The notes under the pieces were generated by a model. The model made no database searches, was not told the DNA's origin, and saw only the letters and a list, made by a program, of their open reading frames with translations. A stretch of 47,008 bases of DNA, from the NCBI GenBank assembly GCA_003563005.1, contig PWTC01000001.1, positions 1 to 47,008 on the forward strand, given 5' to 3'. Shown one piece after another: positions 33,493-42,213 of this stretch (position 1 is its first letter; every line of letters begins with the position of its first letter). A program made the translations under genes and the position numbers. Source of the stretch: Candidatus Acetothermia bacterium. Lineage in GTDB: Bacteria > Bipolaricaulota > Bipolaricaulia > Bipolaricaulales > Bipolaricaulaceae.

Positions 33493-33734
33493 TGGCGTCC
33501 TTGACGGCGTTGGTGGCGCTCTTGTTGACGATCCCCGCGGCCGGGCTCGGGCTGGTCACCGTGGCGCTTGTGCTCCTGGTCGCGATCATGGTCGGGTTGA
33601 CCTCTCTCGCTCTTGGGGCCACAGGATGCCTGATCAACTGGATCCTGGCGGGGCTCGCTCTGGGGGTCTCTTGCAGGCTTGTGCAGCGCGGGCGGCGGCT
33701 CATCGAGCGGCTGCGCCAGGCGATCGCCATCTGA
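33492..33734 (+). CDS. Small hydrophobic membrane protein
   Basis: An 80-aa product not recognised as a family member. It has one very hydrophobic stretch through about residues 4-40 (LTALVALLLTIPAAGLGLVTVALVL onward) and a second to about residue 58, then an Arg-rich tail (RLVQRGRRLIERLRQAIAI) that should be cytoplasmic. The ATG overlaps the nitroreductase stop, which argues for a real coupled gene. It is followed by a hairpin. Confidence 0.6.
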   Translation: MASLTALVALLLTIPAAGLGLVTVALVLLVAIMVGLTSLALGATGCLINWILAGLALGVSCRLVQRGRRLIERLRQAIAI

Positions 33735-33749
33735 CCCACCGGCGGTGGG
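33735..33749 (+). terminator. Short GC-rich hairpin after the small membrane protein
   Basis: CCCACC GGC GGTGGG directly follows the TGA. A 6-bp perfect stem with a 3-base loop; no T run follows, so termination is only suggested. Confidence 0.35.
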
Positions 33750-33793
33750 CAGAACCCCGTGTGCCGAGGCTGGTTGGCCTGTGTCGAGCTCGC

Positions 33794-33799
33794 TATAAT
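33794..33799 (+). promoter_or_regulatory. -10 box before the CNNM/CBS gene
   Basis: TATAAT 38 bases before GTG 33838. The leader contains AGGTGA at 33824-33829, so this is a leadered unit. Confidence 0.5.
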
Positions 33800-33837
33800 C
33801 GCCATCTGTACGTGCTGTTATCGAGGTGAACGAGAGA

Positions 33838-35136
33838 GTGACAACAGGATCGCAAGGTCTGATACTGTTCCTTCTGCTTCTGCTTTCAGCGTACTTCTCA
33901 GGCTCGGAGACCGCAGTCACGTCATTGTCGGAGCTGCGTGTTCGCCATCTGATCGATCGTCATCCCAAGAAGAAGCGTGCGCTCGAGCACCTGCTGAGTG
34001 AGCCGAACGACTTCATCACATGCCTACTCATCTTGAACAACCTGGTGAACGTGGGCGCGTCGGCGATGGCTACGCTTCTGTTCTTGCGCCTGCTCCCGGC
34101 GGGGTTGTCTCAATACGTCTCGGCGCTCATTACCACGGTGATCATGACCGCAACGCTGCTCATCTTCGGTGAGATCACGCCCAAGACCGTGGCCAAGAAC
34201 CGGGCCGAGGGCGTGACCTTGGCCGTGGTGGGGACGGTGTGGCGGCTGACCTCATGGTTGCATCCGCTGGTGGCAGGCCTCCGCCGGATCTCCGCGCTCA
34301 TCCTGCGGCCGCTGGGCGACCGCGTGCTTGTGCGCGAGGAGTCGGGCGTGTCCGAGGATCACCTCATCACGCTGATCGAGCAGGGGGAAGAACGGGGTGT
34401 GATCGCCGCACAAGACGGAGACATGATCCGACGGGTGCTGGCGCTCGACGAGACGACCGCGGAGGACGTCATGGTCCCCCGCACGGACATGCAGGCCATC
34501 GAGGTGAACACACCCCTTGAGGACGTGCTCAAGTTCGTCATCGAGGACGGGCACTCCCGTTACCCTGTCTACGAGAACGACCGAGACAACGTGCTGGGCC
34601 TTCTGTACGTCAAGGATCTGCTGTCGCTGATGGCCAACGGGGAGGAAGGCCTCCGGGAGCTGCGCGATATCCTGCGCCCTGTCTACTACGCCCCGGTGAC
34701 CAAGCCGAGCAACATGCTCCTTGGGGAGTTCCAGCGCGAGCGGGTTCACATGGCGGTGGTGGTGGACGAGTACGGTGGCGTGGCCGGGATCGTCACCCTG
34801 GAGGACATCCTCGAGGAGATCGTGGGGGAGATTGAAGACGAGTTCGACGAGCCCAGAACAGGTAAGCTGATAAGGCGGCTTTCGGCCACCGAGGCCATCG
34901 TCGACGGTGATGCCGAGGTACGGGTGGTCGATCACATGTTGGATCTGGAGCTCTCGGACAACGAAGCGGTAACCGTGGCCGGGTTGATCTTGGAGGAGCT
35001 TGGCGACATCCCTGAACCCGGAGCGCGCGTGCGCCTGGGGCGTGCGGTGTTCGAGGTCGAGGAGGCCACGGAGCGAGAGATCCTCTCTGTGAGGATCACC
35101 GTGCTCCCCAAGGAAGCCGACATGTACGACGAGTGA
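33838..35136 (+). CDS. CNNM/CorC-family transporter-like protein with CBS pair
   Basis: A 432-aa membrane protein of the HlyC/CorC (CNNM) family, linked to Mg2+ or other divalent-ion efflux in characterised members. The CNNM membrane domain opens with LLSAYFSGSETAVTSL, followed by EPNDFITCLLILNNLVNV and FGEITPKTVAKN. A CBS pair spans about residues 185-310 (EDVMVPRTDMQAI, HSRYPVYEND, VVVDEYGGVAGIVTLEDILEEIVGEIEDE). A CorC_HlyC domain forms the C-terminus. GTG 33838 is preferred because AGGTGA lies 8 bases before it; an in-frame GTG at 33826 lacks a ribosome site. Confidence 0.9.
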   Translation: MTTGSQGLILFLLLLLSAYFSGSETAVTSLSELRVRHLIDRHPKKKRALEHLLSEPNDFITCLLILNNLVNVGASAMATLLFLRLLPAGLSQYVSALITTVIMTATLLIFGEITPKTVAKNRAEGVTLAVVGTVWRLTSWLHPLVAGLRRISALILRPLGDRVLVREESGVSEDHLITLIEQGEERGVIAAQDGDMIRRVLALDETTAEDVMVPRTDMQAIEVNTPLEDVLKFVIEDGHSRYPVYENDRDNVLGLLYVKDLLSLMANGEEGLRELRDILRPVYYAPVTKPSNMLLGEFQRERVHMAVVVDEYGGVAGIVTLEDILEEIVGEIEDEFDEPRTGKLIRRLSATEAIVDGDAEVRVVDHMLDLELSDNEAVTVAGLILEELGDIPEPGARVRLGRAVFEVEEATEREILSVRITVLPKEADMYDE

Positions 35137-35147
35137 GGGGGTACCCG

Positions 35148-37799
35148 ATGCGCAAGCTGAAGTCTCTCAGCGCAGTTCTTTTTTTGTTCGCCGTCTCCGC
35201 GACGGCCCAGCACGAGATCGACGTGCGGTTCGATCCTGAGACTCATGTGTTGTACGGTGTTCAGGTCATCGCTTGGGAGGAGACGCCTGCGGTAGCATGG
35301 TTCTCGCTCCCGGCGAACCTCGATCGAGAGCCGAATCCCTATCTAGGCGGGCGGGCCATCGATCAGAGGTATGCCTGGGGCTTCGATCCGGCCTGGACGG
35401 AGATCGACGCGGTGTCCTGGGTGAACGGCGAGGACGTAACAGAGCTCGAATACGCGCTCTTGCCTGCTGCGAAGACCACCCAGACGTACTCGTTGCAGGA
35501 TGGCCTGTTGCGCATCGATCTTCCTGCGACGCCGGGAAAACTGAAGATCGAGTTCCGTACACGCTTTCCTCACCTTCGCTATGGTGAGCCGGGACGCATC
35601 GGCAGGATCTACCAGTGGAGGTTTGGCTGGCATCCGATGCCTGTGCTTCCTGCCGACGGCGAGTACTGGCCGCACGTGATGCTCGCGCATGACTACCACG
35701 TCCGACTCGCCCTTCCTGAAGGGTGGGAGGCCATACTGCCGGGCACTGTCGAACGTTGGGAGGAAGAGGACTTGGTGATCTACGGAACCACGTTCGGCCA
35801 GCCTGTACGGTCGGTGATGCTTCTCTTCGCCCCGGAGGGCACGTATACCTCGGCGGTGCTGCCTTCAAGGTCGGTCGACATCGAGGTTGCCGCCCTGGCC
35901 GACCACGAGGACAAGCTACGGGCTATGGGCTCGTACGTCGAGGAGATCCTTACCTACTACGGAGAGCGCTACGGCCCGTATCCGTTCGAGCGAATCCTGC
36001 TTGTCGAGCATCCCTCCCAAGTGGGGATCGCGTACGCTGCCGATGGTGTGGCCTGCATGCCGCAGTGGCTGTTCCGGCGGGCAGATCTGACCGCGCCGGG
36101 TGTAATGAGCAGGTACGGGCGGTTCATCCTCGCCCATGAACTCGCCCATCAGTGGTGGGGCCTGGGCATCGGGGTGGACCTCGACGCGGAGAACTGGCTC
36201 TCGGAGGCGTTCAGTCACTATTTGGCCGTCCGCTGGTACGAGGACCGGTACGGCGAGGAGGGTGGCAATGTCTTCAAGATGGAGCGGCCGGGGCTGGGGG
36301 CGGCCATGGTCAACTCCATGATCGGGTTCGTCAACCTGCGAGAGCATCTCGTGGAACTACCCTATCTGAGCACGGTGTTCCTCGGCTTCGACGAGGCCAT
36401 CGTCAAGCCGACCTCCGAAGTCGATTATCTCCAGGCCAGCGGCGTGAGGCTGTACGAGAAGGGGTACCTCGTCCTGCGGGCGCTGGGAGGGCTGGTGGGG
36501 GAGGAAGCGTTGGATGAAGCCCTGCAGCTTGCACACGAGAGGTTCCGAGGTGCGTGGCTCACGGTGGACGCCTTTCAGGGGCTGGTCGAGGAGACGTCGG
36601 AGCAGGAGCTGTCGGACTTCTTCGACCACTGGGTGTGGGGCGATGCCTGGGCCGACTACCGGGTGGACCGCCTTGTCCGGGCACGTGACGGGGAACTCCA
36701 TGTGACGGAGGCGCATGTCTCCCGTGCTGGAAGGGGGTTTCTCCCGGTGGTCGTTGAGGCACGGGGAGCCGAGGGCGAGCGGGCGCGTGTCGTCTGGGGG
36801 CCTGACGACCCCGACGAGCATGTGATCGTCTTCGAGACGGACTTTCCGGTTCGCCGCGTCTCGCTAGATCCCGATCACCATGTGCTCGATGTCGACCGGC
36901 TCAACAACCACATGCCGCGCAGGTTCGTGGTGGCCATGGAGCGCGCTGAGCTTCCCCTGGACGCTTATCTGATCGAGGCTGATCCCATGACGCAAGGGCT
37001 CTCGCTTCGTTATCTGGACAGATTTGGATGGGAGATCCATCCGCAGTTCCAGGCAGCAGCGGCATGGATCCGCTACGGGCGAGAGGCAACCTTGTCTGGC
37101 TGGGCCCAGGTGACGGACACGCTCGTCGGCCAGGTGTCGTTCACACGGCACCTCTGGTCGACCCCCGCTCTGGGCTCCACGGGGACCTACTGGACGCACT
37201 CGGGGGACCTCACGCTCACCGTGGCCCGGATGCCGACGCTCGCCTTTGAGCTCTCGGCACAGTGGCAGGACCTCATCAGGCGTGGGGAGGCCTTTGCGGG
37301 TTCGCTTCTCTATCTTTCCGGCTACGGGGGCCGTGTTGTGGGCGCAGCACTCACCGAAACGCGGTTGTGGCCGCACACCTACCTGCAGTTCATCGCGCGC
37401 GGGGGGATGGCCGATGAGGGGCTACCCGACCCGTTCAAGTTCCGTCTCTCGGAGTTCAACAGCATCGGGACGTCCCCCATCGCGCCTCCGGCGCCGATCG
37501 GACGCAACACAGGCTCCGTTACTGCTTCCCTGTGGCTCCCCGAGGCTGAGCCCGACTACATGCTCGGAGGCATTGCGCTTGTCGACCAGGTTCTCGGTCG
37601 GGGGTATGCGACGGCCGGAAAGGTGTGGGACGAGCCGGGCGACTGGAGCACCGCACCGCTCTACCTCGAGGCGGGTGGCGAGCTGTGGATCGGGTTGGAT
37701 GCTCTGGGGGGGTTGATGCGCCTTTATCTGGTTCTGGGGGCGGCGTGGCCGATTTCCCCGAGCGGGCCCGGGGTGATCTACCTCGGGTTCGGGATGTAG
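35148..37799 (+). CDS. Exported M1-type metallopeptidase with barrel-like C-terminus
   Basis: An 883-aa protein with a signal peptide (MRKLKSLSAVLFLFAVSATA). The gluzincin site is HELAHQWWG with His330, Glu331 and His334, and the third ligand Glu353 in NWLSEAFSHY, the HEXXH-X18-E spacing of M1 aminopeptidases. The typical GxMEN exopeptidase motif is not recognisable, so exact activity is open. After about residue 520 come beta-sandwich and then alternating amphipathic strands (TYWTHSGDLTLTVARMP, VVGAALTETRLWPHTYLQFIARGG) ending in VIYLGFGM, which resemble outer-membrane beta-barrel strands. The ATG 35148 has GAGGGGGT upstream; the frame also opens at GTG 35133. Confidence 0.85.
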   Translation: MRKLKSLSAVLFLFAVSATAQHEIDVRFDPETHVLYGVQVIAWEETPAVAWFSLPANLDREPNPYLGGRAIDQRYAWGFDPAWTEIDAVSWVNGEDVTELEYALLPAAKTTQTYSLQDGLLRIDLPATPGKLKIEFRTRFPHLRYGEPGRIGRIYQWRFGWHPMPVLPADGEYWPHVMLAHDYHVRLALPEGWEAILPGTVERWEEEDLVIYGTTFGQPVRSVMLLFAPEGTYTSAVLPSRSVDIEVAALADHEDKLRAMGSYVEEILTYYGERYGPYPFERILLVEHPSQVGIAYAADGVACMPQWLFRRADLTAPGVMSRYGRFILAHELAHQWWGLGIGVDLDAENWLSEAFSHYLAVRWYEDRYGEEGGNVFKMERPGLGAAMVNSMIGFVNLREHLVELPYLSTVFLGFDEAIVKPTSEVDYLQASGVRLYEKGYLVLRALGGLVGEEALDEALQLAHERFRGAWLTVDAFQGLVEETSEQELSDFFDHWVWGDAWADYRVDRLVRARDGELHVTEAHVSRAGRGFLPVVVEARGAEGERARVVWGPDDPDEHVIVFETDFPVRRVSLDPDHHVLDVDRLNNHMPRRFVVAMERAELPLDAYLIEADPMTQGLSLRYLDRFGWEIHPQFQAAAAWIRYGREATLSGWAQVTDTLVGQVSFTRHLWSTPALGSTGTYWTHSGDLTLTVARMPTLAFELSAQWQDLIRRGEAFAGSLLYLSGYGGRVVGAALTETRLWPHTYLQFIARGGMADEGLPDPFKFRLSEFNSIGTSPIAPPAPIGRNTGSVTASLWLPEAEPDYMLGGIALVDQVLGRGYATAGKVWDEPGDWSTAPLYLEAGGELWIGLDALGGLMRLYLVLGAAWPISPSGPGVIYLGFGM

Positions 37800-37819
37800 C
37801 CCGCAGGAGACGTGACGGC

Positions 37820-40165
37820 ATGCGAGTATCCAAACGATGGTTGAACGAGTATGTGGACACGAACGACATCGGCGATGTCGAACTCGCTGAGCGCTTGACG
37901 CTGGCGGGCATCGAGGTCGAGTCGGTCGAGGCGGTGCAGGACTACCCCGGTGTGGTCGTGGGCCGGGTTCTGTCTGTGGAGGAGCATCCCAACGCAGACC
38001 GACTGAGGGTATGCCAGGTCCAGGCTGGAAGTGGCGAGGGAGGCTCCCCACAGGTCGTCTGTGGGGCCCCCAACGTGCGACCTGGGCTGATGGCACCGTT
38101 CGCCTTGCCTGGGGCACAGCTGCCGGGCGGCGAGGTGACGCGCACCAAGTTGCGTGGAGTGGACAGCTGCGGGATGCTGCTTTCCCGCGCTGAACTGGGG
38201 CTTGAGGCTCGTTCAGAAGGCCTGTGGGAGCTTCCGGAGGGATTGCTGCCCGGCCAGACTCTGTCCGAACTGCTTGAGGCACCGGATACGGTGTTCGACC
38301 TCAAGATCACCTCCAACCGCCCTGATCTTCTTGGCCTCCACGGCGTGGCGCGGGAGGTGGCCGTCCTCCTGGACCGGCCGCTGCGTGAGCCCCTGCTCGA
38401 CTATCCGGAAAGTTCACCGGCTGCGGCGGAGTTCTTGGAGCTCGTTGTCGAGGTGCCGGAGGAGTGCCCTCGGTACATCGCGCGGGTGATTCGTGGCCTC
38501 TCGGACGGGCACGCGCCGCTGTGGATGGCCGCGCGACTGACCAAGGCCGGCATGCGGCCCGTGTCGCTCGTGGTGGACATCACCAACTACACGATGCTTG
38601 AGCTTGGACATCCCTTGCATGCGTTCGACCGGGAACGCCTTCCGGGGAGACGTATCGGTGTGCGGCGTGCCCGACAGGGGGAGCGGTTGCGCACCCTGGA
38701 CGGTGTCGAACGAGAGCTTGGGCCGGAGGTGCTGCTCATCACCGCCGATGACGCGCCGATTGCGCTTGCGGGGGTGATGGGAGGGGAGGCGACCGAGATG
38801 GGGGCCCAGTCGTCGTCGCTCGTCCTCGAGGCGGCGTGCTTCGACCCGATCTGCGTGCGCCGTTCTGCGAGGGCGGTTGGGCTGCGAAGCGAGGCGTCGC
38901 TTCGCTTCGAACGCGGCCTTTCTCCTGAAGCGGCCGATCGGGCGTCACGGCGCTGCTGCGCCCTGTTGGCCGAGCTCGGGGGAGGGGTGATCGCTTCTGG
39001 TGAGGAGGATGCCTACCCGCGCCCCGCGGATCGGCGCATCGTGAAGCTGCGGCGCGGTCGGGTGTCCGAAGTGGTGGGTGCGGAGATCTCCGAGGAAGAG
39101 AATGCGCGCGTTCTTGGGGCGCTGGGCCTCAAGATGCGCCCTGGATTGGACGGGTGGACTGTGGAGGTGCCCTGGTGGCGGGGTGATCTCGAACGGGAGA
39201 TCGACCTCGTGGAGGAGGTAGCCCGCGTATACGGGTTCCACCGGATTGGCCCCGTCCCACCACGCGTGCCGCCTGCACTTGGCGGCAAGGACGATGTGGA
39301 GCGTTACATAGACCGGGCACGCAGCGTGTGCGCTTCGCTGGGGCTGGACGAGGCGATCACCTGGCCCCTCGCGCCGGAAGCGGAAGCCGAGGTGCTCATT
39401 CGCAACCCCATGGCACGCGGCGAGGAAGGGCTGCGTGCGTCGCTCCTTCCGGGGCTCATGAAGGTCGTGCGCACGACGTTCGAGGCGCAGGCCCCTGGGG
39501 CAGCCCTCTTCGAAGTGGGACGTGTGTTCCTTTCGCGTGGCGAGGAGATCGTCGAGCGCGAGCGGCTCGGCGTCGTGCTCGCCGGACGTTCCGGCCTTCC
39601 TCTAGCGGGCAAGGAGATCTACAAACTGGAGGAAGCCAAGGGACTGCTCGATGCGCTTCTTGCGGCCCTGCGCGTTCCCGAGCTTGAGGTCGCCCCGTGC
39701 GCGGACGTCCGGCTGCACCCAGGGCGCCGGGCGGCGCTCACGTTGGACGGTGAGAGCATCGGCTGGATCGGCGAGGTGGCGCCGGAACTGTGTGCGGAGC
39801 TGCCGGGCAGACGGAGGGTCTTCGCGTTCGAGCTTGAGCTTGCGCCGCTTCTCTCCGCTGTGCAGTCGGTCGATGTGCGCCCCGTCCCCAGTTTTCCCGT
39901 CGCCAAGCGCGATCTCTCGCTTGTCGCGCCGCGGCAGGTCGCGGAGGCGACTGTGCGAGCGGCTGTGCGCTCCGAGCCACTCGTCGAGCAGTGCGTGCTC
40001 TACGACCTCTACGAGGGGGAAGGAATGGAACCGGGTGTGCGGAGCCTTACGTACGAGATCACGTTCCGCCATCCCGAGCGGACGCTCTCCTCAGAAGAGG
40101 TCGAGGGCGCGATCGGGCGCATCGTGGAGCGGCTCAGGCAGCACGACGTGAGGCTGCGGACCTAG
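37820..40165 (+). CDS. pheT: Phenylalanyl-tRNA synthetase beta subunit
   Basis: A 781-aa subunit of the alpha2-beta2 enzyme. Domains in order: B1 (MRVSKRWLNEYVD), the tRNA-binding EMAP-like domain (VGRVLSVEEHPNADRLRVCQV, about residues 45-150), B3/B4 with editing-site residues (GVMGGEATEMG), B5, the catalytic-like core, and a C-terminal FDX-ACB domain (FPVAKRDLSLVAPRQV to the end). AGGAGA at 37804-37809 supports ATG 37820; the open frame upstream is a shadow of the peptidase gene. The usual upstream partner pheS is absent here. Confidence 0.96.
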   Translation: MRVSKRWLNEYVDTNDIGDVELAERLTLAGIEVESVEAVQDYPGVVVGRVLSVEEHPNADRLRVCQVQAGSGEGGSPQVVCGAPNVRPGLMAPFALPGAQLPGGEVTRTKLRGVDSCGMLLSRAELGLEARSEGLWELPEGLLPGQTLSELLEAPDTVFDLKITSNRPDLLGLHGVAREVAVLLDRPLREPLLDYPESSPAAAEFLELVVEVPEECPRYIARVIRGLSDGHAPLWMAARLTKAGMRPVSLVVDITNYTMLELGHPLHAFDRERLPGRRIGVRRARQGERLRTLDGVERELGPEVLLITADDAPIALAGVMGGEATEMGAQSSSLVLEAACFDPICVRRSARAVGLRSEASLRFERGLSPEAADRASRRCCALLAELGGGVIASGEEDAYPRPADRRIVKLRRGRVSEVVGAEISEEENARVLGALGLKMRPGLDGWTVEVPWWRGDLEREIDLVEEVARVYGFHRIGPVPPRVPPALGGKDDVERYIDRARSVCASLGLDEAITWPLAPEAEAEVLIRNPMARGEEGLRASLLPGLMKVVRTTFEAQAPGAALFEVGRVFLSRGEEIVERERLGVVLAGRSGLPLAGKEIYKLEEAKGLLDALLAALRVPELEVAPCADVRLHPGRRAALTLDGESIGWIGEVAPELCAELPGRRRVFAFELELAPLLSAVQSVDVRPVPSFPVAKRDLSLVAPRQVAEATVRAAVRSEPLVEQCVLYDLYEGEGMEPGVRSLTYEITFRHPERTLSSEEVEGAIGRIVERLRQHDVRLRT

Positions 40166-40591
40166 ATGGAAAGAACTGCTGTCAGCGACAGCCCCGAGGA
40201 CACGGCACGCCTCGGCGAGGAGCTGGCCGCTCGCCTGCGCTGCGGCGATGTGGTGGCGCTGGTGGGGGATCTTGGGGCCGGCAAGACCACGTTTGTCCAG
40301 GGGATGGCTCGAGGGCTGTTCGTTTCCGAGGCGGTCCTCTCGCCGAGCTATGTGCTGGCACGTCGCTACGACGGCCGGCTTCCGCTTCATCACCTCGACG
40401 CCTACCGGATCGGCGAACCGCGGGAACTCATCGAAGCCGGCTTGAGGGAGGTCCTCCCGAGCGAGGACGGGATCACCGTTGTCGAGTGGGCCGACCGCGT
40501 CGCCGAGCTTCTTCCCTCGGCGACTGTCTGGGTAGAGCTGACGCTGCTCGAGGGCGAGCGCCGCCGCATCGCCATCACCGCGCCCGCCTGA
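40166..40591 (+). CDS. tsaE: tRNA t6A biosynthesis ATPase TsaE
   Basis: A P-loop protein of 141 aa that assists TsaB-TsaD in making threonylcarbamoyl-A37. It has the Walker A GDLGAGKTTFVQG near residues 34-46, SPSYVLARRY and HHLDAYRI (Walker B-like), and the conserved VEWADRV. The ATG directly abuts the pheT stop. With miaA elsewhere in the window it is one of two A37-modification genes. Confidence 0.94.
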   Translation: MERTAVSDSPEDTARLGEELAARLRCGDVVALVGDLGAGKTTFVQGMARGLFVSEAVLSPSYVLARRYDGRLPLHHLDAYRIGEPRELIEAGLREVLPSEDGITVVEWADRVAELLPSATVWVELTLLEGERRRIAITAPA

Positions 40592-40616
40592 GGTCCTGCC
40601 ACTGGGAGTGTTGAAG

Positions 40617-40994
40617 ATGCGAAAGCAGTATCATTTCCGTCGTTCCGCTGACGGGTTGCTTGCCTGGGATGTCGATCGGTTGGTAGAGCTCGCATCCGGA
40701 TGCGAGCCGTTCGACCTGCCGCTAACACAGATTCGTGAGCTTGACGAGACGTTCTGGTTCGACACCGAGGGCGACGAGCCCACCTGTCGCCGGATTGCTC
40801 TCCATGCGAAGCTGATCCTGCAAGCAGACCTGAGCTACCCCATCATCCTGTCGCAGGATGGGCGGGTGATGGACGGGATGCACCGGGCATGCAAGGCGCT
40901 GATCGAAGGTAAGGAGACGATCCGGGCCGTTCAGCTCACAGAAGATCCTGCGCCTGACTACACAGATGTTCGGCCTGATGAGCTGCCCTATTAG
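40617..40994 (+). CDS. Conserved small protein with ParB-like DGxHR motif
   Basis: A 125-aa protein with no assigned function; I recall close relatives as conserved hypotheticals in proteobacteria. Features: MRKQYHFRRSADGLLAWDVDRLV, IRELDETFWFD, PTCRRIALHAKLILQADLSYPIILSQ, and DGRVMDGMHRACKALIEG, which resembles the ParB/sulfiredoxin nucleotide-binding motif. It ends with PDYTDVRPDELPY. ATG 40617 has GGGAG 8 bases upstream; GTG 40608 and TTG 40611 are in frame but less likely. Confidence 0.72.
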   Translation: MRKQYHFRRSADGLLAWDVDRLVELASGCEPFDLPLTQIRELDETFWFDTEGDEPTCRRIALHAKLILQADLSYPIILSQDGRVMDGMHRACKALIEGKETIRAVQLTEDPAPDYTDVRPDELPY

Positions 40995-41054
40995 GCAGAG
41001 GATACGTGCTCGATCTTGGCATGCTTGGTGCGTGCATCGGAGACTGACATCCCC

Positions 41055-41060
41055 TAACCT
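41055..41060 (+). promoter_or_regulatory. -10-like hexamer directly before the PLD gene
   Basis: TAACCT ends 9 bases before ATG 41070. There is no Shine-Dalgarno, so it fits the leaderless pattern, but the hexamer is a weak match. Confidence 0.3.
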
Positions 41061-41069
41061 CGAAGCGCC

Positions 41070-42191
41070 ATGAAGGCCCGGCGAGGGTTGGCCGTGCTGC
41101 TTGCGTTCTGGGTCGGGGTCGTGGGATGTGCGGTCACGATCACACCGCTTCCCACCGAGCCGGGGTACCCTCACTACCTCGAAGCGGTCGTGGCACTCCT
41201 GGAGCGGGCCGAGTCCGAGGTGCTCGTCATGATCTCCGATCTTCGCTACTACGGGCCCGAGGAGCCTGCCAGCGCCCCTGCGGCCGCGCTCGCCGTCGCG
41301 GCGGCGCGAGGATTGGAGGTCCGCGCACTCGTGAACCTCTGGCGCGATCCCTGGCCCTCACAGCAGCGCGCACGTGAGCTTCTAGAAGAGGCAGGTGGCC
41401 AGTTCCGCTGGTGGCACGACCCCGATGCTTCGCTCCACGCCAAGGCGCTGGTCGTAGACGGCCGTTGGGTGCTCGTCGGGTCGAGCCATTGGACGTGGAA
41501 CGCGCTACTGGAAAGCGTTCAGGTCGATCTTCTGATCGAATGCGAGGAGCTCGCGGCGCATTTCTCGGATCTGTTCGAGCTCCTCTGGGAAGGAGAGGGT
41601 CCGATCGAGGTCGAGCTCTCGCCCCCACCCTGGCCCAGACCGTCGATGATCCCGCTCCCTCAGCCCCCTCGAAGCGAACTCCACGTGGAGGTTTTGTCCG
41701 ACCTCATCGCCGGTGCAGAGTTCACCGTGGAGGCGCTGCTCTACAGGATGGCCCGGTACCCAGCTGCCTGGGACAGCCCCTCGAACCGACTGGTCGATGC
41801 GCTTAGCGGCGCGGCGGGGCGTGGTGTCCACGTGCGCGTCGTGCTCGAGGGCGGCGAGGACTTCATGGACGAGACGACCGTGCGCGCCAACCGGGAAGCC
41901 GCGGCCTACCTGTTCCTTTCTGGGGTGGACGCACGCCTCGACCGGCCAGGGGAGACGATGCACGCCAAGTGCCTGATCCTCGACGGGCGCCACGTGGTCG
42001 TGACTTCTGCCAACTGGTCCTACTACTCGCTGGCCCGCCACGCAGAGGCTGGCGTGGTCCTGCTCGACGTGCCGGAGGTCGCTGCCCAGCTTCAGGTGCT
42101 GTTCGAGCGTGTCTGGGAACGCGCGTCGGGGCTCTCTTCGGGCGCGATGAGGACGGAGAGGTCAGTCTGTACACTGGCCGGGCCGGGCTGA
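41070..42191 (+). CDS. Phospholipase D-like lipoprotein
   Basis: A 373-aa protein with a lipoprotein signal: basic MKARR, hydrophobic core and lipobox VGVVGC with Cys20 as the lipidation site. It has two PLD/HKD repeats, each with an HxKxxxxD motif: LHAKALVVDGRWVLVGSSHWTW near residue 125 and MHAKCLILDGRHVVVTSANWSY near residue 297. This is the pattern of PLD-like nucleases and phospholipases. As an envelope lipoprotein it could act on lipids or on DNA outside the cytoplasm; the substrate is not determined. Confidence 0.85.
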   Translation: MKARRGLAVLLAFWVGVVGCAVTITPLPTEPGYPHYLEAVVALLERAESEVLVMISDLRYYGPEEPASAPAAALAVAAARGLEVRALVNLWRDPWPSQQRARELLEEAGGQFRWWHDPDASLHAKALVVDGRWVLVGSSHWTWNALLESVQVDLLIECEELAAHFSDLFELLWEGEGPIEVELSPPPWPRPSMIPLPQPPRSELHVEVLSDLIAGAEFTVEALLYRMARYPAAWDSPSNRLVDALSGAAGRGVHVRVVLEGGEDFMDETTVRANREAAAYLFLSGVDARLDRPGETMHAKCLILDGRHVVVTSANWSYYSLARHAEAGVVLLDVPEVAAQLQVLFERVWERASGLSSGAMRTERSVCTLAGPG

Positions 42192-42213
42192 TGGCCGGCC
42201 GAGGAGGGCTTGA

